Position numbers and translations under genes: made by a program | In this document: piece by piece, positions 33,066 through 41,707 of the stretch | Layout of the letters: every line of letters starts with the position of its first letter | How positions within the stretch are numbered: position 1 is the stretch's first letter | Notes under the pieces: model-generated | What the model saw: the letters and a program-made list of their open reading frames with translations, nothing else | Told to the model about the DNA's origin: nothing | Database searches by the model: none | DNA from: Asaia bogorensis | Lineage (GTDB): Bacteria; Pseudomonadota; Alphaproteobacteria; Acetobacterales; Acetobacteraceae | Direction of reading: 5' to 3' | Length of the DNA: 50,459 nt | NCBI GenBank assembly: GCA_945897825.1 | Contig: CAMDGX010000026.1 | Coordinates: 1 to 50,459 of the forward strand

Positions 33066-33655
33066 TTAGTACCGACACCTCCAATTTTTCATTCCGATTG
33101 AGATGATGCGCCAGGGCTGATCGATGAGCCTGTTCCAGCCTCCGCAGCAGTGGGCGACGATGTCGTCGTAGATGGCGAGGACGCGTTTGGACAGCCGATC
33201 GGCGCGCATAAACTACCATACGGTCTCCATGACGTTGAGCTCACGGCACTTCAGCGGCAGCGGCAGCGGCAGCAGGGTGATATTGGGCGGCAGGGTGAGG
33301 GCGGCCGAGAGGAGCCATCCGGCCTGGCCAAGCCGCAGCAGCGCGCGCCGGCCGGGGCTGACCATGATGGCGATCTCGGCCAGGCGCAGGTTCATCGCCT
33401 CGGTGTTGCTGTGGGGCAGCACCAGGGCGGCACCCTTTCCCTGCTGCGGGCACACCGCGCCGAAGATGTAGGCGAAGGCGTAGCGTTGGTCCTGCGGCGC
33501 CATCGGCCTTGTGCAACGCGGGCCCAGCGGCGGGTGATCTTGTACTTCTGACCTATCCTGGCCACATCCGCGAACCAGATCTCGAGGGCCTCGGACTTGA
33601 GGCTCTGATCCCGCGCGATGCCTGCCAGCGCGGTCCGGCGCAGTGACCCTGCCAA
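33066..33655 (-). pseudogene. Decayed IS630-family transposase
   Basis: Reading the minus strand in two frames gives successive pieces of an IS630 DDE transposase: ALEIWFADVARIGQKYKITR, then after a frameshift APQDQRYAFAYIFGAVCP, ALVLPHSNTEAMNLRLAEIA, QAGWLLSAALTLPPNITLLP, LNVMETVW, an in-frame TAG, and FMRADRLSKRVLAIYDDIVA to SIGMKNWRCRY. At least one frameshift and one nonsense codon make it inactive. A 9-bp inverted repeat (TAAGCCGCG at 33002-33010, CGCGGCTTA at 33060-33068) flanks the 3' side. Confidence 0.85.
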
Positions 33656-33710
33656 GCAGCCTTCGCGGGGGCAATGGGATGCGATGCGACGTTGATGCCC
33701 GAGATTTCGC

Positions 33711-34046
33711 TGGTGCTCGAGGGAATTTCCGCGTCTATGGCGTGCGCGACGTTTGGCGCCAGTAGCTGCGCGAGGGCCACCCAGTTGCCAGTTGCAACGT
33801 GGCGCGCATGATCCAGGCGATGGGTTTGCAAGGCGTTATCCGTGGCAAGCCGGTCAGGACCACAATCAGCAAGAGAGGCGGCCATCTGCCCGCTGGATCG
33901 CGTGAACCGCGAGAACCGCGTGTCCCGGGCGCCGCGCTCCGATGCGCTATGGGTGTCGGACTTCACCTATGTGGCGACATGGACCGGCATAATCGACGTC
34001 GCGTTCGTCATCGATGCCTATGCGTGGCACATTGCCGCTGACGCGC
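33711..34046 (+). pseudogene. IS3-family OrfB fragment
   Basis: Plus-strand fragment: NFRVYGVRDVWRQ, in-frame TAG, LREGHPVASCNVARMIQAMG, LQGVIRGKPVRTT, then after a frame change LDRVNRENRVS and ALWVSDFTYVATWTGIIDVA FVIDAYAWHIA. This is the start of the rve integrase core, keeping only the first catalytic Asp (VSDFTY). Both ends are missing and it abuts the IS630 remnant of opposite orientation. Confidence 0.85.
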
Positions 34047-34125
34047 GTCCATGGGTCGCAAAGAATGGCCCAGAAAGCCACGAGGTTGCAAATAGTGTGG
34101 GTCCTTCTATCTGGTCAATTTGAAG

Positions 34126-34629
34126 TTACTCACTGCCTTCTGGGACGAGCGACTTGATGAGTTCGAATACTCTCTTTCGTACTGCTGGATCTGTGATCCG
34201 GTAGTAGGCCCTTACCAGTTCCAGCGTCTCGCGCCGGTTCATCGCCTCATCTCCACCAACAGCACCAAAGCTGTCCTGGCTATCGGCGAACCCGAAACTG
34301 CGCCGTGCCCCTAGGGGTGAGCTTTGGCCACCATACGTCGCTGTCAGGGGCTCAGGCATATCGTCGAAGAAGAAGCTGATCGGCACGTCCAGCACACGCG
34401 ACAGATCGAAAAGACGGGACGCTCCCACCCGGTTTACGCCACGTTCGTATTTCTGCACCTGTTGAAATGTGAGACCGAGCGCCTCACCCAATCGTTCCTG
34501 TGACATGCCCATCAACGTGCGCCGTAACCGAATACGGGCCCCGACATGGGCATCGATCGGACTTGCACGCGATTCCCGCTCTGGTCGCGCACCAGCCTCC
34601 TCTTCTCCCTCATTCGCCGTTCCCGCCAT
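34126..34629 (-). CDS. XRE-family helix-turn-helix regulator
   Basis: 167 aa from the ATG at 34629. Helix-turn-helix at about residues 25-80: IRLRRTLMGMSQERLGEALG, LTFQQVQKYERGVNRVGASR, then LFDLSRVLDVPISFFFDDMP. The C-terminal helical tail (ETLELVRAYYRITDPAVRKR VFELIKSLV) resembles the Alphaproteobacterial XRE proteins often seen in Rhizobiales and Rhodospirillales. Targets unknown. An AT-richer region of about 118 bases upstream probably holds its promoter. Confidence 0.88.
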   Translation of the reverse strand: MAGTANEGEEEAGARPERESRASPIDAHVGARIRLRRTLMGMSQERLGEALGLTFQQVQKYERGVNRVGASRLFDLSRVLDVPISFFFDDMPEPLTATYGGQSSPLGARRSFGFADSQDSFGAVGGDEAMNRRETLELVRAYYRITDPAVRKRVFELIKSLVPEGSE

Positions 34630-34747
34630 TCTGCGCCTTGTCCTTGCTATCGCCGTTCCGCTCGCACGTCCCCCGATGCCCTGACATGGCATCTAAGGTA
34701 TCTGGTTGATAAAAATCATAGGCACACAACCAGAAATCGTCAACAAA

Positions 34748-36301
34748 TTATGAAACACACCGCGGTCTGTCTCTCGAAACGAGACTCCATGACGCTCTTG
34801 CCCCCCAAACCCCGAGCACCAGGAAGGCAAGCGACAAGAACGCCGGACCAAGCAATCCGTACCGGGCGAACACGGTTGCGGGCAAGGCGCCTGGGAGGGC
34901 GAGCGAGAGTGTGTCCGTCACTCCCATACCGATCCTTCCCAACTCCCGCCCGCGAGCGTCATAACCACCCGATATGCCCGTGTTCGCCGCCCGCATGATC
35001 GGCAGGCCTTCCTCCACCGCACGCATCCTCGCGGCGGCAAGATGCTGCCGCGGCCCGGTGGAGTTGCCGAACCATGCGTCGTTGGTAACGGTCACCATCC
35101 ATTGAGGCCGGTCGGTTTCGTCAATCACAGATCCAGGAAAGATCACTTCGTAGCATATCAGCGGGGAGAATGGCGGCAGGCCCGGTACATGCAGCGTTCG
35201 GGGCCCAGGCCCAGGGACGAAGCCGCCCGGTCCGAACTCCAACGGAAGCGGTATCCAGCGTGGCTGGTATTCACCAAAGGGAACCAGATGGAATTTGTCG
35301 TACGTTGCAATCGGCGGTCCCGCGTCCAGAACCGCGACCATGCTGTTCAGGGGTCGCCGGTCGGAATCGAACCGGATTGTACCTATCAGGCCAGGAACCA
35401 CGGCTCCATCCGGGCGTCGGCGCGCCTCGGCGATCATCGCCCGTGCAGCGGGATCCCTGTCGAGCAGATAAGGGCTCGCCGTCTCCGGCCATACCACCAC
35501 CGCCGGTCCAGCAGTGCGAGCGACCGCATCGCGTGTCAGCACCAGATATCGTTCGAAGATCGCGGCCATCAGTCCGCGGTCCCATTTCTGGCCCTGCGGG
35601 ACGTTGCCCTGCACCAGGACGACAGTAAGGTCTGGTGCAGCTGGGTCCTCCTGGCTTAGTCGCGCTATACCCAGGCCTGCCCAAATCGCCAGTATTGCCA
35701 GTCCACCGGCACCTGCTCGCCATCCCAGATGTGGCAATGCAGCCACTGCCAGAGTCAGCAGCGTTAGCCCATGGACACCCACCCATGCCGCAGGTTGCAG
35801 CATCACGTCGCCGGCTACACCTGGGATTGCCCAAGCGCTACCCCAGGGATTCCAAGGAAACCCCGTCGCGATGAATTGCCGCGCCAGTTCGGTCAGGCCC
35901 CACGCTCCCACGAGAGCCGCAATCCGGGGCCATCCCGCTGGAAACCATCGGGCGACTGTGCAGGTTGCCCCGATGAACACCGCCATGGTCGCTGCAAGAG
36001 CCGGCACAGCCAACGGTACAAGCCACCAGTATCGCGCCGATTCGATCAAGATCGCCTCGGTGATCCAGTACAAACCGATCACATGGTGGCCGAAGCCGAA
36101 CCAGAACCCGACCTTAAAGGCACGCCATCCCGGCGGCTGGCCGTCCAGCAGTACGAGGAGGGCGGGCACAGCCAGCCACAGCAACGGCACCAGATGAAGT
36201 GGTGGCAACGCGAGCGCAGCAAAGCCGCCCAGGAGTGCCGCGCCGGCGGCGAGCCATCCTCCGCGCCATCGTAGAACAGAACTCATGACCATCATGCCCA
36301 T
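34748..36301 (-). CDS. lnt: Apolipoprotein N-acyltransferase
   Basis: 517 aa. Several N-terminal membrane helices are followed by the nitrilase-like periplasmic domain (about 225-480), with catalytic Glu in VVWPETASPYLL, Lys in TYDKFHLVPFGEYQP and Cys in PLICYEVIFPG. It adds the third acyl chain to lipoproteins after Lgt (in this window) and LspA. Several in-frame ATGs at the start (36301, 36286 and between) cannot be separated because there is no clear ribosome binding site. Confidence 0.94.
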   Translation of the reverse strand: MGMMVMSSVLRWRGGWLAAGAALLGGFAALALPPLHLVPLLWLAVPALLVLLDGQPPGWRAFKVGFWFGFGHHVIGLYWITEAILIESARYWWLVPLAVPALAATMAVFIGATCTVARWFPAGWPRIAALVGAWGLTELARQFIATGFPWNPWGSAWAIPGVAGDVMLQPAAWVGVHGLTLLTLAVAALPHLGWRAGAGGLAILAIWAGLGIARLSQEDPAAPDLTVVLVQGNVPQGQKWDRGLMAAIFERYLVLTRDAVARTAGPAVVVWPETASPYLLDRDPAARAMIAEARRRPDGAVVPGLIGTIRFDSDRRPLNSMVAVLDAGPPIATYDKFHLVPFGEYQPRWIPLPLEFGPGGFVPGPGPRTLHVPGLPPFSPLICYEVIFPGSVIDETDRPQWMVTVTNDAWFGNSTGPRQHLAAARMRAVEEGLPIMRAANTGISGGYDARGRELGRIGMGVTDTLSLALPGALPATVFARYGLLGPAFLSLAFLVLGVWGARASWSLVSRDRPRCVS

Positions 36302-36360
36302 GCACGGCGGCTACACCGCCGACCGGGTGGGCGCAATCCAGAGCGATGCGCAGCAGCGCG

Positions 36361-37326
36361 CTACCCCACCACCACGCGTTCGGCAGGTATAGCCTGTCCG
36401 GTCAGACAGGCAGCAATGCACTCCGCTGCCATTAGGCCCATGTTGACGAGAGACCCGTCTGTCACGCCAGAAACATGCGGTGTTGCCAGCACCTTTGGGT
36501 GCCGCCGCAGGTGATACTGCGGCGCTGGCGGCTCAACCTCGAACACATCCAACGCTGCGCCCGCAATGTGGCCCGTGTCCAGCGCCTCGGCCAGGGCGGC
36601 TTCGTCAACAATGCCTCCACGAGCGGTGTTCACCAAGTAGCTGCCCTTTGGCATGGTCGCGAAGGCAGTGGCGTTGATGATGTGGTGCGTCTCGGGCGTA
36701 TACGGGCAATGGACTGACAGGACATCGCTGTGCCGCAGAAGAGTCTGCAGGTCAGGAGCCCGCGCCACATTCTCCGCTGGGCGAAGGCCTGTACCGGGAC
36801 GAGATAGTGCCATGACCTCCATGCCGAAGGGCTGCGCCAGCTTTGCCACCTGCAGCCCGATCGCACCAAAGCCAAGCAAGCCGAGGCGCATGCCGTGGAT
36901 GTCGCGCACCTTTGTGGCTCCGCCACGCCAGGTTCCGGTTGCGATCATCTCCCCGAGTGCCCGAAAATCCTTTGCCATCGCCAGAATCATTGCGATCGTG
37001 TGCTCGGCCACGGCCAGGGTGTTCGAGCCCGGGGCGCGGGCGACCACGATGCCGCGCGCCCGGGCCGCATCCAGGTCGACGTCATCCACGCCGACCCCGT
37101 GGCGGGCCACGATCCGCAACCGCGCGGACGCATCCATTGCCGCAGCAGTGACCGGCCCCTGACGGGTCAGGATGGCGTGAGCCTGCACTTGCCGTGTCAG
37201 TGCCTCGACGGCCTGCGCAGACGGATACGGCGGCATGTAGTGGATCGTGCATCCTGCGCTCTCCAGAACCGCGACGGCCGGTTCCGCCAAGCGCGGAGAG
37301 GTCATGATGACTTGGAAATCGGTCAT
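36361..37326 (-). CDS. D-2-hydroxyacid dehydrogenase (SerA/phosphoglycerate dehydrogenase-like)
   Basis: 321 aa. Motifs: RIVARHGVGVDDVDLDAAR, APGSNTLAVAEHTIAMILAM, Rossmann GLLGFGAIGLQVAKLA, catalytic Arg in LVNTARGGIVDEAAL, acidic residue in DVFEVEPPAP and His in ATPHVSGVTDGS. It lacks the ACT domain of biosynthetic SerA. Its ATG overlaps the olsB stop by 4 bases, so it is the third gene of a fur-olsB-dehydrogenase operon. Substrate unknown. The lnt gene starts 59 bases further on. Confidence 0.88.
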   Translation of the reverse strand: MTDFQVIMTSPRLAEPAVAVLESAGCTIHYMPPYPSAQAVEALTRQVQAHAILTRQGPVTAAAMDASARLRIVARHGVGVDDVDLDAARARGIVVARAPGSNTLAVAEHTIAMILAMAKDFRALGEMIATGTWRGGATKVRDIHGMRLGLLGFGAIGLQVAKLAQPFGMEVMALSRPGTGLRPAENVARAPDLQTLLRHSDVLSVHCPYTPETHHIINATAFATMPKGSYLVNTARGGIVDEAALAEALDTGHIAGAALDVFEVEPPAPQYHLRRHPKVLATPHVSGVTDGSLVNMGLMAAECIAACLTGQAIPAERVVVG

Positions 37327-38174
37327 GGAGCTGATGCTCCAGGCTCGCGGGTCGTGCGTTCGTAGTGCTTCAGGTATTTGTCGGTCACCAAGTCCGTCTT
37401 CACGACGATCGCTACATCCACGGTATTGAACTGGCTGTCGATGACCGCACCGTCGCCGACAAAGCCACCCAACCGCAGGTATCCCTTTATGAGCGGGGGT
37501 AACGCCGCCAGCGCCCGCATTGGCTCCAGCGTCGCAGGATCCTGTCGCCGCATCTCGACGTAGCGCGACGGCACTGCCCGTGGCCTAAGCTCAGGAGGCG
37601 CCAAATGGTGTACGTGCAGATACGTGAGTTCCATCGCCAAGGCTTCGGGGTCGGTCCCGTGAAGGCTGGCGCACCCGAACATCAGCCCGATCTCGTGCTT
37701 GAACACGTAGGCGGCAATGCCGCGCCATAGCAGCTGCATCACCGCCCGGTTGCGGTACTGCACGTCCACGCAGGACCTGCCCAATTCCATCACCTTGCCG
37801 GGAAAGGACAACACGGCACTGAGATCGTATTCATCGGCTGAGTAGAAACCGGCCACTTTGGCAGCGGCCTCAGCGCGAATGAGACGATAAGTGCCCACGA
37901 CCCCCTCTGGTCCTGCGCCGATGGCATGGTCCACCACCAGCAGGTGGTCGGCGATCGGGTCGAATCGGTCACTGTCCCTTCGAGCCGCGAAGGTCGGCGC
38001 ATCGGGATGGGCACCCATCTCCTCGTAGAAGATCCGGTAGCGCAGCGCTTGGGCCGCATCGATCTCGGAAGGGGTGGTTGCGATGCGAACGCCCAGCGTG
38101 CCGCTGCGCAGTTCACCGAAGCCCGCGTCCGGGTCAGCCACGTCTCTGACGGGTGGGTGGCGTGATACGCTCAC
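37323..38174 (-). CDS. olsB: OlsB-type L-ornithine N-alpha-acyltransferase
   Basis: 283 aa. GNAT-like acyltransferase of ornithine lipid synthesis: ALRYRIFYEEMGAHPDAP, DHLLVVDH, VVGTYRLIRAEAA, VMELGRSCVDVQYRNRAVMQ, LMFGCASLHGTDPEALAM, PPLIKGYLRLGGFVGDGAVI, FNTVDVAIVV. It transfers a 3-hydroxyacyl group from acyl-ACP to ornithine; OlsA then adds the second chain, and no olsA is near. It overlaps fur upstream and the dehydrogenase downstream by 4 bases each. Confidence 0.88.
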   Translation of the reverse strand: MSVSRHPPVRDVADPDAGFGELRSGTLGVRIATTPSEIDAAQALRYRIFYEEMGAHPDAPTFAARRDSDRFDPIADHLLVVDHAIGAGPEGVVGTYRLIRAEAAAKVAGFYSADEYDLSAVLSFPGKVMELGRSCVDVQYRNRAVMQLLWRGIAAYVFKHEIGLMFGCASLHGTDPEALAMELTYLHVHHLAPPELRPRAVPSRYVEMRRQDPATLEPMRALAALPPLIKGYLRLGGFVGDGAVIDSQFNTVDVAIVVKTDLVTDKYLKHYERTTREPGASAP

Positions 38175-38623
38175 GATGCCCTGCCCGGTGGGGGCGGGGG
38201 CTTATCGTCAGCGTTGACGTCCCGACGCCGACCAAACAGCTCAAGGCGATGAGAGACCAGGTCGAAACCCAGCCGGCTGGCGATGGCGGCAAGCACCCGT
38301 TCGTGCTCAGCGTCCTCGAACTCAATGACCCTACCTGTGTCAATGTCGATCAGGTGGTAGTGGTGGCCGTGTTCGGTCGGTTCATAGCGAGCGCGGCCCC
38401 CGCCAAAGTCGCGGCGCTCCAGGATCCCACGCTCCTCCAACAGGCGCACGGTACGATAGACAGTAGCGATGGAAATGCGCGCGTCGAGCTCTACGGCGCG
38501 ACGGTATAGCTCCTCGACATCGGGATGGTCGTCAGCATCCGACAAGACGCGCGCAATCACCCGGCGCTGCCCAGTCATCTTAAGGCCACGTTCGACGCAA
38601 AGGCGTTCGATTCGGCTTTCCAT
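38171..38623 (-). CDS. fur: Fur-family transcriptional regulator
   Basis: 150 aa from the ATG at 38623 with GGGAGA upstream. A winged helix (RISIATVYRTVRLLEERGIL) precedes the metal and dimer region (HGHHYHLIDIDTGRVIEF). The CxxC zinc site usual in Fur is absent, replaced by IDTG, as in the Fur/Mur group of Alphaproteobacteria that sense iron or manganese. It is not a good Zur candidate, because Zur normally keeps the cysteines. It shares a 4-base overlap with olsB. Confidence 0.9.
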   Translation of the reverse strand: MESRIERLCVERGLKMTGQRRVIARVLSDADDHPDVEELYRRAVELDARISIATVYRTVRLLEERGILERRDFGGGRARYEPTEHGHHYHLIDIDTGRVIEFEDAEHERVLAAIASRLGFDLVSHRLELFGRRRDVNADDKPPPPPGRAS

Positions 38624-38754
38624 CCGGTCTCCCGTGCCAATGCGCCGAGGCGCCAATATTCGGATCATCCAGAGCACGTGTCCCACGCCGAACGGGGTAG
38701 GGGACAGCCGATGTCTGGTCGGCATCCGTCACCTCAGGCGTAGCCGATCGGGTA

Positions 38755-38777
38755 GGGACCTGTCCATGTCAGGTCCC
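38755..38777. terminator. Hairpin between mucR and fur
   Basis: GGGACCTG (38755-38762), loop TCCATGT, CAGGTCCC (38770-38777): a perfect 8-bp stem downstream of the mucR stop on the minus strand. There is no T-run, so termination is only probable. Confidence 0.5.
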
Positions 38778-38820
38778 AGTCCGGATTGACCCTCAAGGAT
38801 CTGGTAGGGGCATCCCGATG

Positions 38821-39246
38821 CTATGCGCGTCCGCGCGGCTTCGTTCCCAGACCGATCTTCTTCGCCAGCGACGATCGATGTTGTGCGTAGTTCGGTGCAA
38901 CCATGGGATAGTCTGGCGGCAGACCCCACCGCTCCCGATACTGATCTGGGGTCATGTTGAAGGAGGTATTGAGGTGGCGTTTCAACATCTTGAGCTTTTT
39001 GCCGTCCTCCAAGCAGACGATGTGGTCGGGAAAAACCGACTTCTTGACCGGCACAGCTGGTTGTGGCCTCTCAGCTTGTTGCGGCTCATGCCCGACGGTC
39101 GACAAGGTGCGGTAGACATCCAGGATCAAGGACGGCAACGCGTCCGGCGGCACGCTGTTTTTCGAAACGTGCGCCGACACGATCTGTGCGGTCAACCCGA
39201 GAACTTCCATCTCAAGCACTTCCGGAGTATCGACGTCTTCGCTCAT
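38821..39246 (-). CDS. mucR: MucR/Ros-family transcriptional regulator
   Basis: 141 aa. N-terminal dimer region (EMEVLGLTAQIVSAHVSKNS, LPSLILDVYRTLSTV). C-terminal zinc-finger-like DNA-binding region: DHIVCLEDGKKLKMLKRHLN, MTPDQYRERWGLPPDYPMVA, PNYAQHRSSLAKKIGLG. The second cysteine (CLED instead of CLEC) and the second histidine (HLNTSF) of the usual zinc site are missing, so folding may be zinc-independent. MucR proteins control surface polysaccharide, motility and virulence genes in Alphaproteobacteria. Confidence 0.92.
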   Translation of the reverse strand: MSEDVDTPEVLEMEVLGLTAQIVSAHVSKNSVPPDALPSLILDVYRTLSTVGHEPQQAERPQPAVPVKKSVFPDHIVCLEDGKKLKMLKRHLNTSFNMTPDQYRERWGLPPDYPMVAPNYAQHRSSLAKKIGLGTKPRGRA

Positions 39247-39349
39247 TCACCGATCCCTTCGTTACGACGATTTGGTCCATATAGATTCTAGCTATCCCAC
39301 TTCGCAATAGACTATTTTGGGATCCACAACAGATACGGTGCCTGAAAAT

Positions 39350-39607
39350 ATGAGCCACCCTAATCCGGAGAACACTCTCGCGGCGGAGCAGACGCTGGAC
39401 ATCACGCGAGACATATGCCCAATGACCTTCGTACGAACGCGACTTGCATTGGATCGGCTCGCGCCCGGGTCCCGGCTTCTTGTTTTGCTGAAGGGAGAGG
39501 AGCCGCGGCGGAATGTCCCACGTAGCGTTCGGGAGCATGGCCATATAGTCATTGGGGAGGAAACCGGGACCGACGGAGTTACCCGTGTGCTTCTCGAAAA
39601 AACTTAA
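39350..39607 (+). CDS. TusA-family sulfur-carrier-like protein
   Basis: 85 aa from the ATG at 39350; an upstream TTG at 39317 is less likely. The hallmark Cys-Pro motif is ITRDICPMTFVRTRLALDRL, followed by SRLLVLLKGEEP and a closing strand GVTRVLLEKT. TusA-like proteins pass persulfide sulfur or act in redox regulation. The isolated position, divergent from mucR, gives no pathway context. Confidence 0.85.
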   Translation: MSHPNPENTLAAEQTLDITRDICPMTFVRTRLALDRLAPGSRLLVLLKGEEPRRNVPRSVREHGHIVIGEETGTDGVTRVLLEKT

Positions 39608-39710
39608 CTCTCCTCTGTCTACGGTTTGGTCGGCCGCCCAGATCCGCGGAGCTTGTGGGCAACTGCCTCGCCGTCGTCTCTGCAAACCGCGGTCCAGGTG
39701 CCGGTGATGT

Positions 39711-40163
39711 TCAGGGCTTGCGGGTCGTCCCAATCAGCTGGCTCAGTTCCTGGATCGACTCGGACACACGCTGGTTGAGTGCGTTCATGGCTTCGCCGTT
39801 GGCTTTCTGGATCAGCTCACCCATTTCGCGAGTGTTGGCGACCGCCCGCTCGTAGGCCGCCTTCAGCAGTTCCGCCTGCTTCGCTGCCTTGTCCTGCGGC
39901 GCGTCACCGCCGGCCAGAGCCTTCATCGTCTCGGTCAGCTCACCCATGGTCTGCTGCATGATTTCCATGTGTCGCTTTGCCACCGCCTGTGCGCCCTCCA
40001 GGGCAATGCGGTTCGCATCCGACAGTGCCTCAATGTTGCGCTGATGGGCGCGCATCAAGGCACCAGCATCGGGCACGCCCGGCATTTTCAGCTCACCCAG
40101 CATCTTCTGAAATTCCTCGACGCCCGGCCAACTGGCCAGTGGCTTCTTAGCATCGCTCGGCAT
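39711..40163 (-). CDS. Phasin family protein
   Basis: 150 aa from the ATG at 40163 with AGGAG upstream. Mostly helical amphipathic sequence (IEALSDANRIALEGAQAVAK, HMEIMQQTMGELTETMKAL, AYERAVANTREMGELIQKAN, MNALNQRVSESIQELSQLIG), the phasin pattern. Phasins coat polyhydroxyalkanoate granules and influence their size. It is last gene of the ybjN-proC-COQ9-like-phasin run, 11 bases after its neighbour. No PHA synthase is in the window. Confidence 0.85.
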   Translation of the reverse strand: MPSDAKKPLASWPGVEEFQKMLGELKMPGVPDAGALMRAHQRNIEALSDANRIALEGAQAVAKRHMEIMQQTMGELTETMKALAGGDAPQDKAAKQAELLKAAYERAVANTREMGELIQKANGEAMNALNQRVSESIQELSQLIGTTRKP

Positions 40164-40174
40164 TACGACGGCTC

Positions 40175-40807
40175 CTATTCCTGTGCCGTGAAGGAAACGT
40201 CCCCTGACGGGGTCTCGGCAGTGGGCTGTCCGCGCCGGCCACCAGAAAGCCAACCGTCGGCGCTCTCCGCGCGGCGTAGGGCATGATCCAACGCCGCCAT
40301 CGTCGCAGCCAAGTCGTCGCTAGTGTCACGCTGCCAAGCCCTGACTGTCCAGCCCCAAACCCCAGTCAGCCCGGCCACTCGCAACCCCCCGCGCACCCCC
40401 GTGCCTTCGATGCCAGCCGCTTCGAGCAGCCACCCCATGCTGCGCAGGGTCGCCGCACCGAGCATGGCCGTTGCCAGTGGGTCGAACGGAATGGCATGCA
40501 GCAGCGCGATCACGCCGTCGCGGTGCGTCTGTAGGAAATCGATGCGTCGCATTATGAGATCGAAAATGCGATCGCGAGGCTCTCCCACCGTTGGTAAACC
40601 CTCGAGAGCGTGCGCATCGGCAAGAGCGCCGAACCGCATCAGCAAAGCGCAACGGCCAGGAACACGTCGGCGAGCGACCTCGAGCGGAATACCGGCGTCG
40701 CGTGCGGCCAGCGGAATGCTCAGCCTAGCCCAGCCGCGCGCCGCGATTTGGGCAAAACAGGCGGCAATCAGTGCCGCATCATGGTGATGGTTCGGGGCAG
40801 CATCCAT
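40175..40807 (-). CDS. TetR-fold protein related to COQ9
   Basis: 210 aa. The N-terminal part (IAACFAQIAARGWARLSIPL, AARDAGIPLEVARRRVPGRC) has the TetR-like helix-turn-helix shape. The C-terminal VWGWTVRAWQRDTSDDLAAT followed by MAALDHALRRAE matches the COQ9 tail, where W and D residues line a lipid-binding pocket. It could be a COQ9-type ubiquinone biosynthesis lipid-binding protein or a true TetR repressor; the weak DNA-recognition helix favours neither. Neighbouring phasin fits a lipid link. Confidence 0.6.
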   Translation of the reverse strand: MDAAPNHHHDAALIAACFAQIAARGWARLSIPLAARDAGIPLEVARRRVPGRCALLMRFGALADAHALEGLPTVGEPRDRIFDLIMRRIDFLQTHRDGVIALLHAIPFDPLATAMLGAATLRSMGWLLEAAGIEGTGVRGGLRVAGLTGVWGWTVRAWQRDTSDDLAATMAALDHALRRAESADGWLSGGRRGQPTAETPSGDVSFTAQE

Positions 40808-40852
40808 GTGCAGAACATGGGGAACCGGCCCTGGCTTGTCATCCAGAATCGG

Positions 40853-41653
40853 TCAGCCGGCCAACTCGCGTGATCGCTTCGTTGCCGCCGCGATCGCCCG
40901 CGACAGGGCCTCTGGCATCGCCGCCTTGTCCATCAGCACAGCCAAGGCAGCGGCGGTCGTTCCCCCCGGGCTGGTGACGTTCTTGCGCAATTGCGCCGCA
41001 TCTTCGGTGCTGGCAGCCATCAGCGCGCCTGAACCCGAAACGGTCTCTCGGGCCAGCATGCGGGCGAGGCCGGCCGGAATGCCCTGTTCAATGGCCGCCT
41101 GTTCCATCAACTCCGCCAACAGGAAAACATAGGCGGGGCCGCTGCCTGAAACCGCCGTCACCGGATCCAGCAAGCCCTCATCCTCGACCCAAGCCACCTT
41201 GCCGATGGCGGCGAGCAACACGTCGCACAATTCCCGCTGCACCATCGTTACGCCGGGACCTGGGCACGCTACGGTAACCCCCTGACGTACTGCCGCCGGT
41301 GTGTTCGGCATAGCGCGCACCACTGCCGACCCCTCACCCAACAGAGAGCGCATTCCCGAAAGGGTGCGGCCGGCCATGATCGACAGAAACACCGCCGATC
41401 CGCCGAACCTGGCATACAGCGGCAGCGTATCGGCAGCGCTCTGCGGCTTGACCGCCAGCACGACAGCGGCCGGACGGAACCCTGCTGGGATGGCCGCCGC
41501 ATCTGCCACAACGGTCACCTCCGGTCCAGGAGAGAGCGGCAGCATCGGGTCGACGGCGACCGATGGTGCCAAGCCGCGCTCCCGCCATCCGGCAAGCATT
41601 GCGCCGCCCATCTTGCCGAGGCCGACGAGCAGGATCGAAGGGATGGCGCTCAT
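40853..41653 (-). CDS. proC: Pyrroline-5-carboxylate reductase
   Basis: 266 aa, full length. N-terminal NADPH-binding ILLVGLGKMGGAMLAGW; signature SGSGPAYVFLLAELMEQAAI; C-terminal LRKNVTSPGGTTAAALAVL. It catalyses the last step of proline synthesis, reduction of pyrroline-5-carboxylate. It lies 54 bases after the YbjN gene and 45 before the COQ9-like gene. Confidence 0.95.
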   Translation of the reverse strand: MSAIPSILLVGLGKMGGAMLAGWRERGLAPSVAVDPMLPLSPGPEVTVVADAAAIPAGFRPAAVVLAVKPQSAADTLPLYARFGGSAVFLSIMAGRTLSGMRSLLGEGSAVVRAMPNTPAAVRQGVTVACPGPGVTMVQRELCDVLLAAIGKVAWVEDEGLLDPVTAVSGSGPAYVFLLAELMEQAAIEQGIPAGLARMLARETVSGSGALMAASTEDAAQLRKNVTSPGGTTAAALAVLMDKAAMPEALSRAIAAATKRSRELAG

Positions 41654-41707
41654 TGCTTTTTGTGCCTCGCACGGGATTGGTCGGTCGCGCCGACGCCGGC
41701 CAACTTG

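Noticed and set aside
38171-38623. The Fur-family gene as the Zur regulator of the 26.15 kb operator
   Set aside because: The cysteines normally present in Zur are absent and the sequence fits the alphaproteobacterial iron/manganese Fur group.
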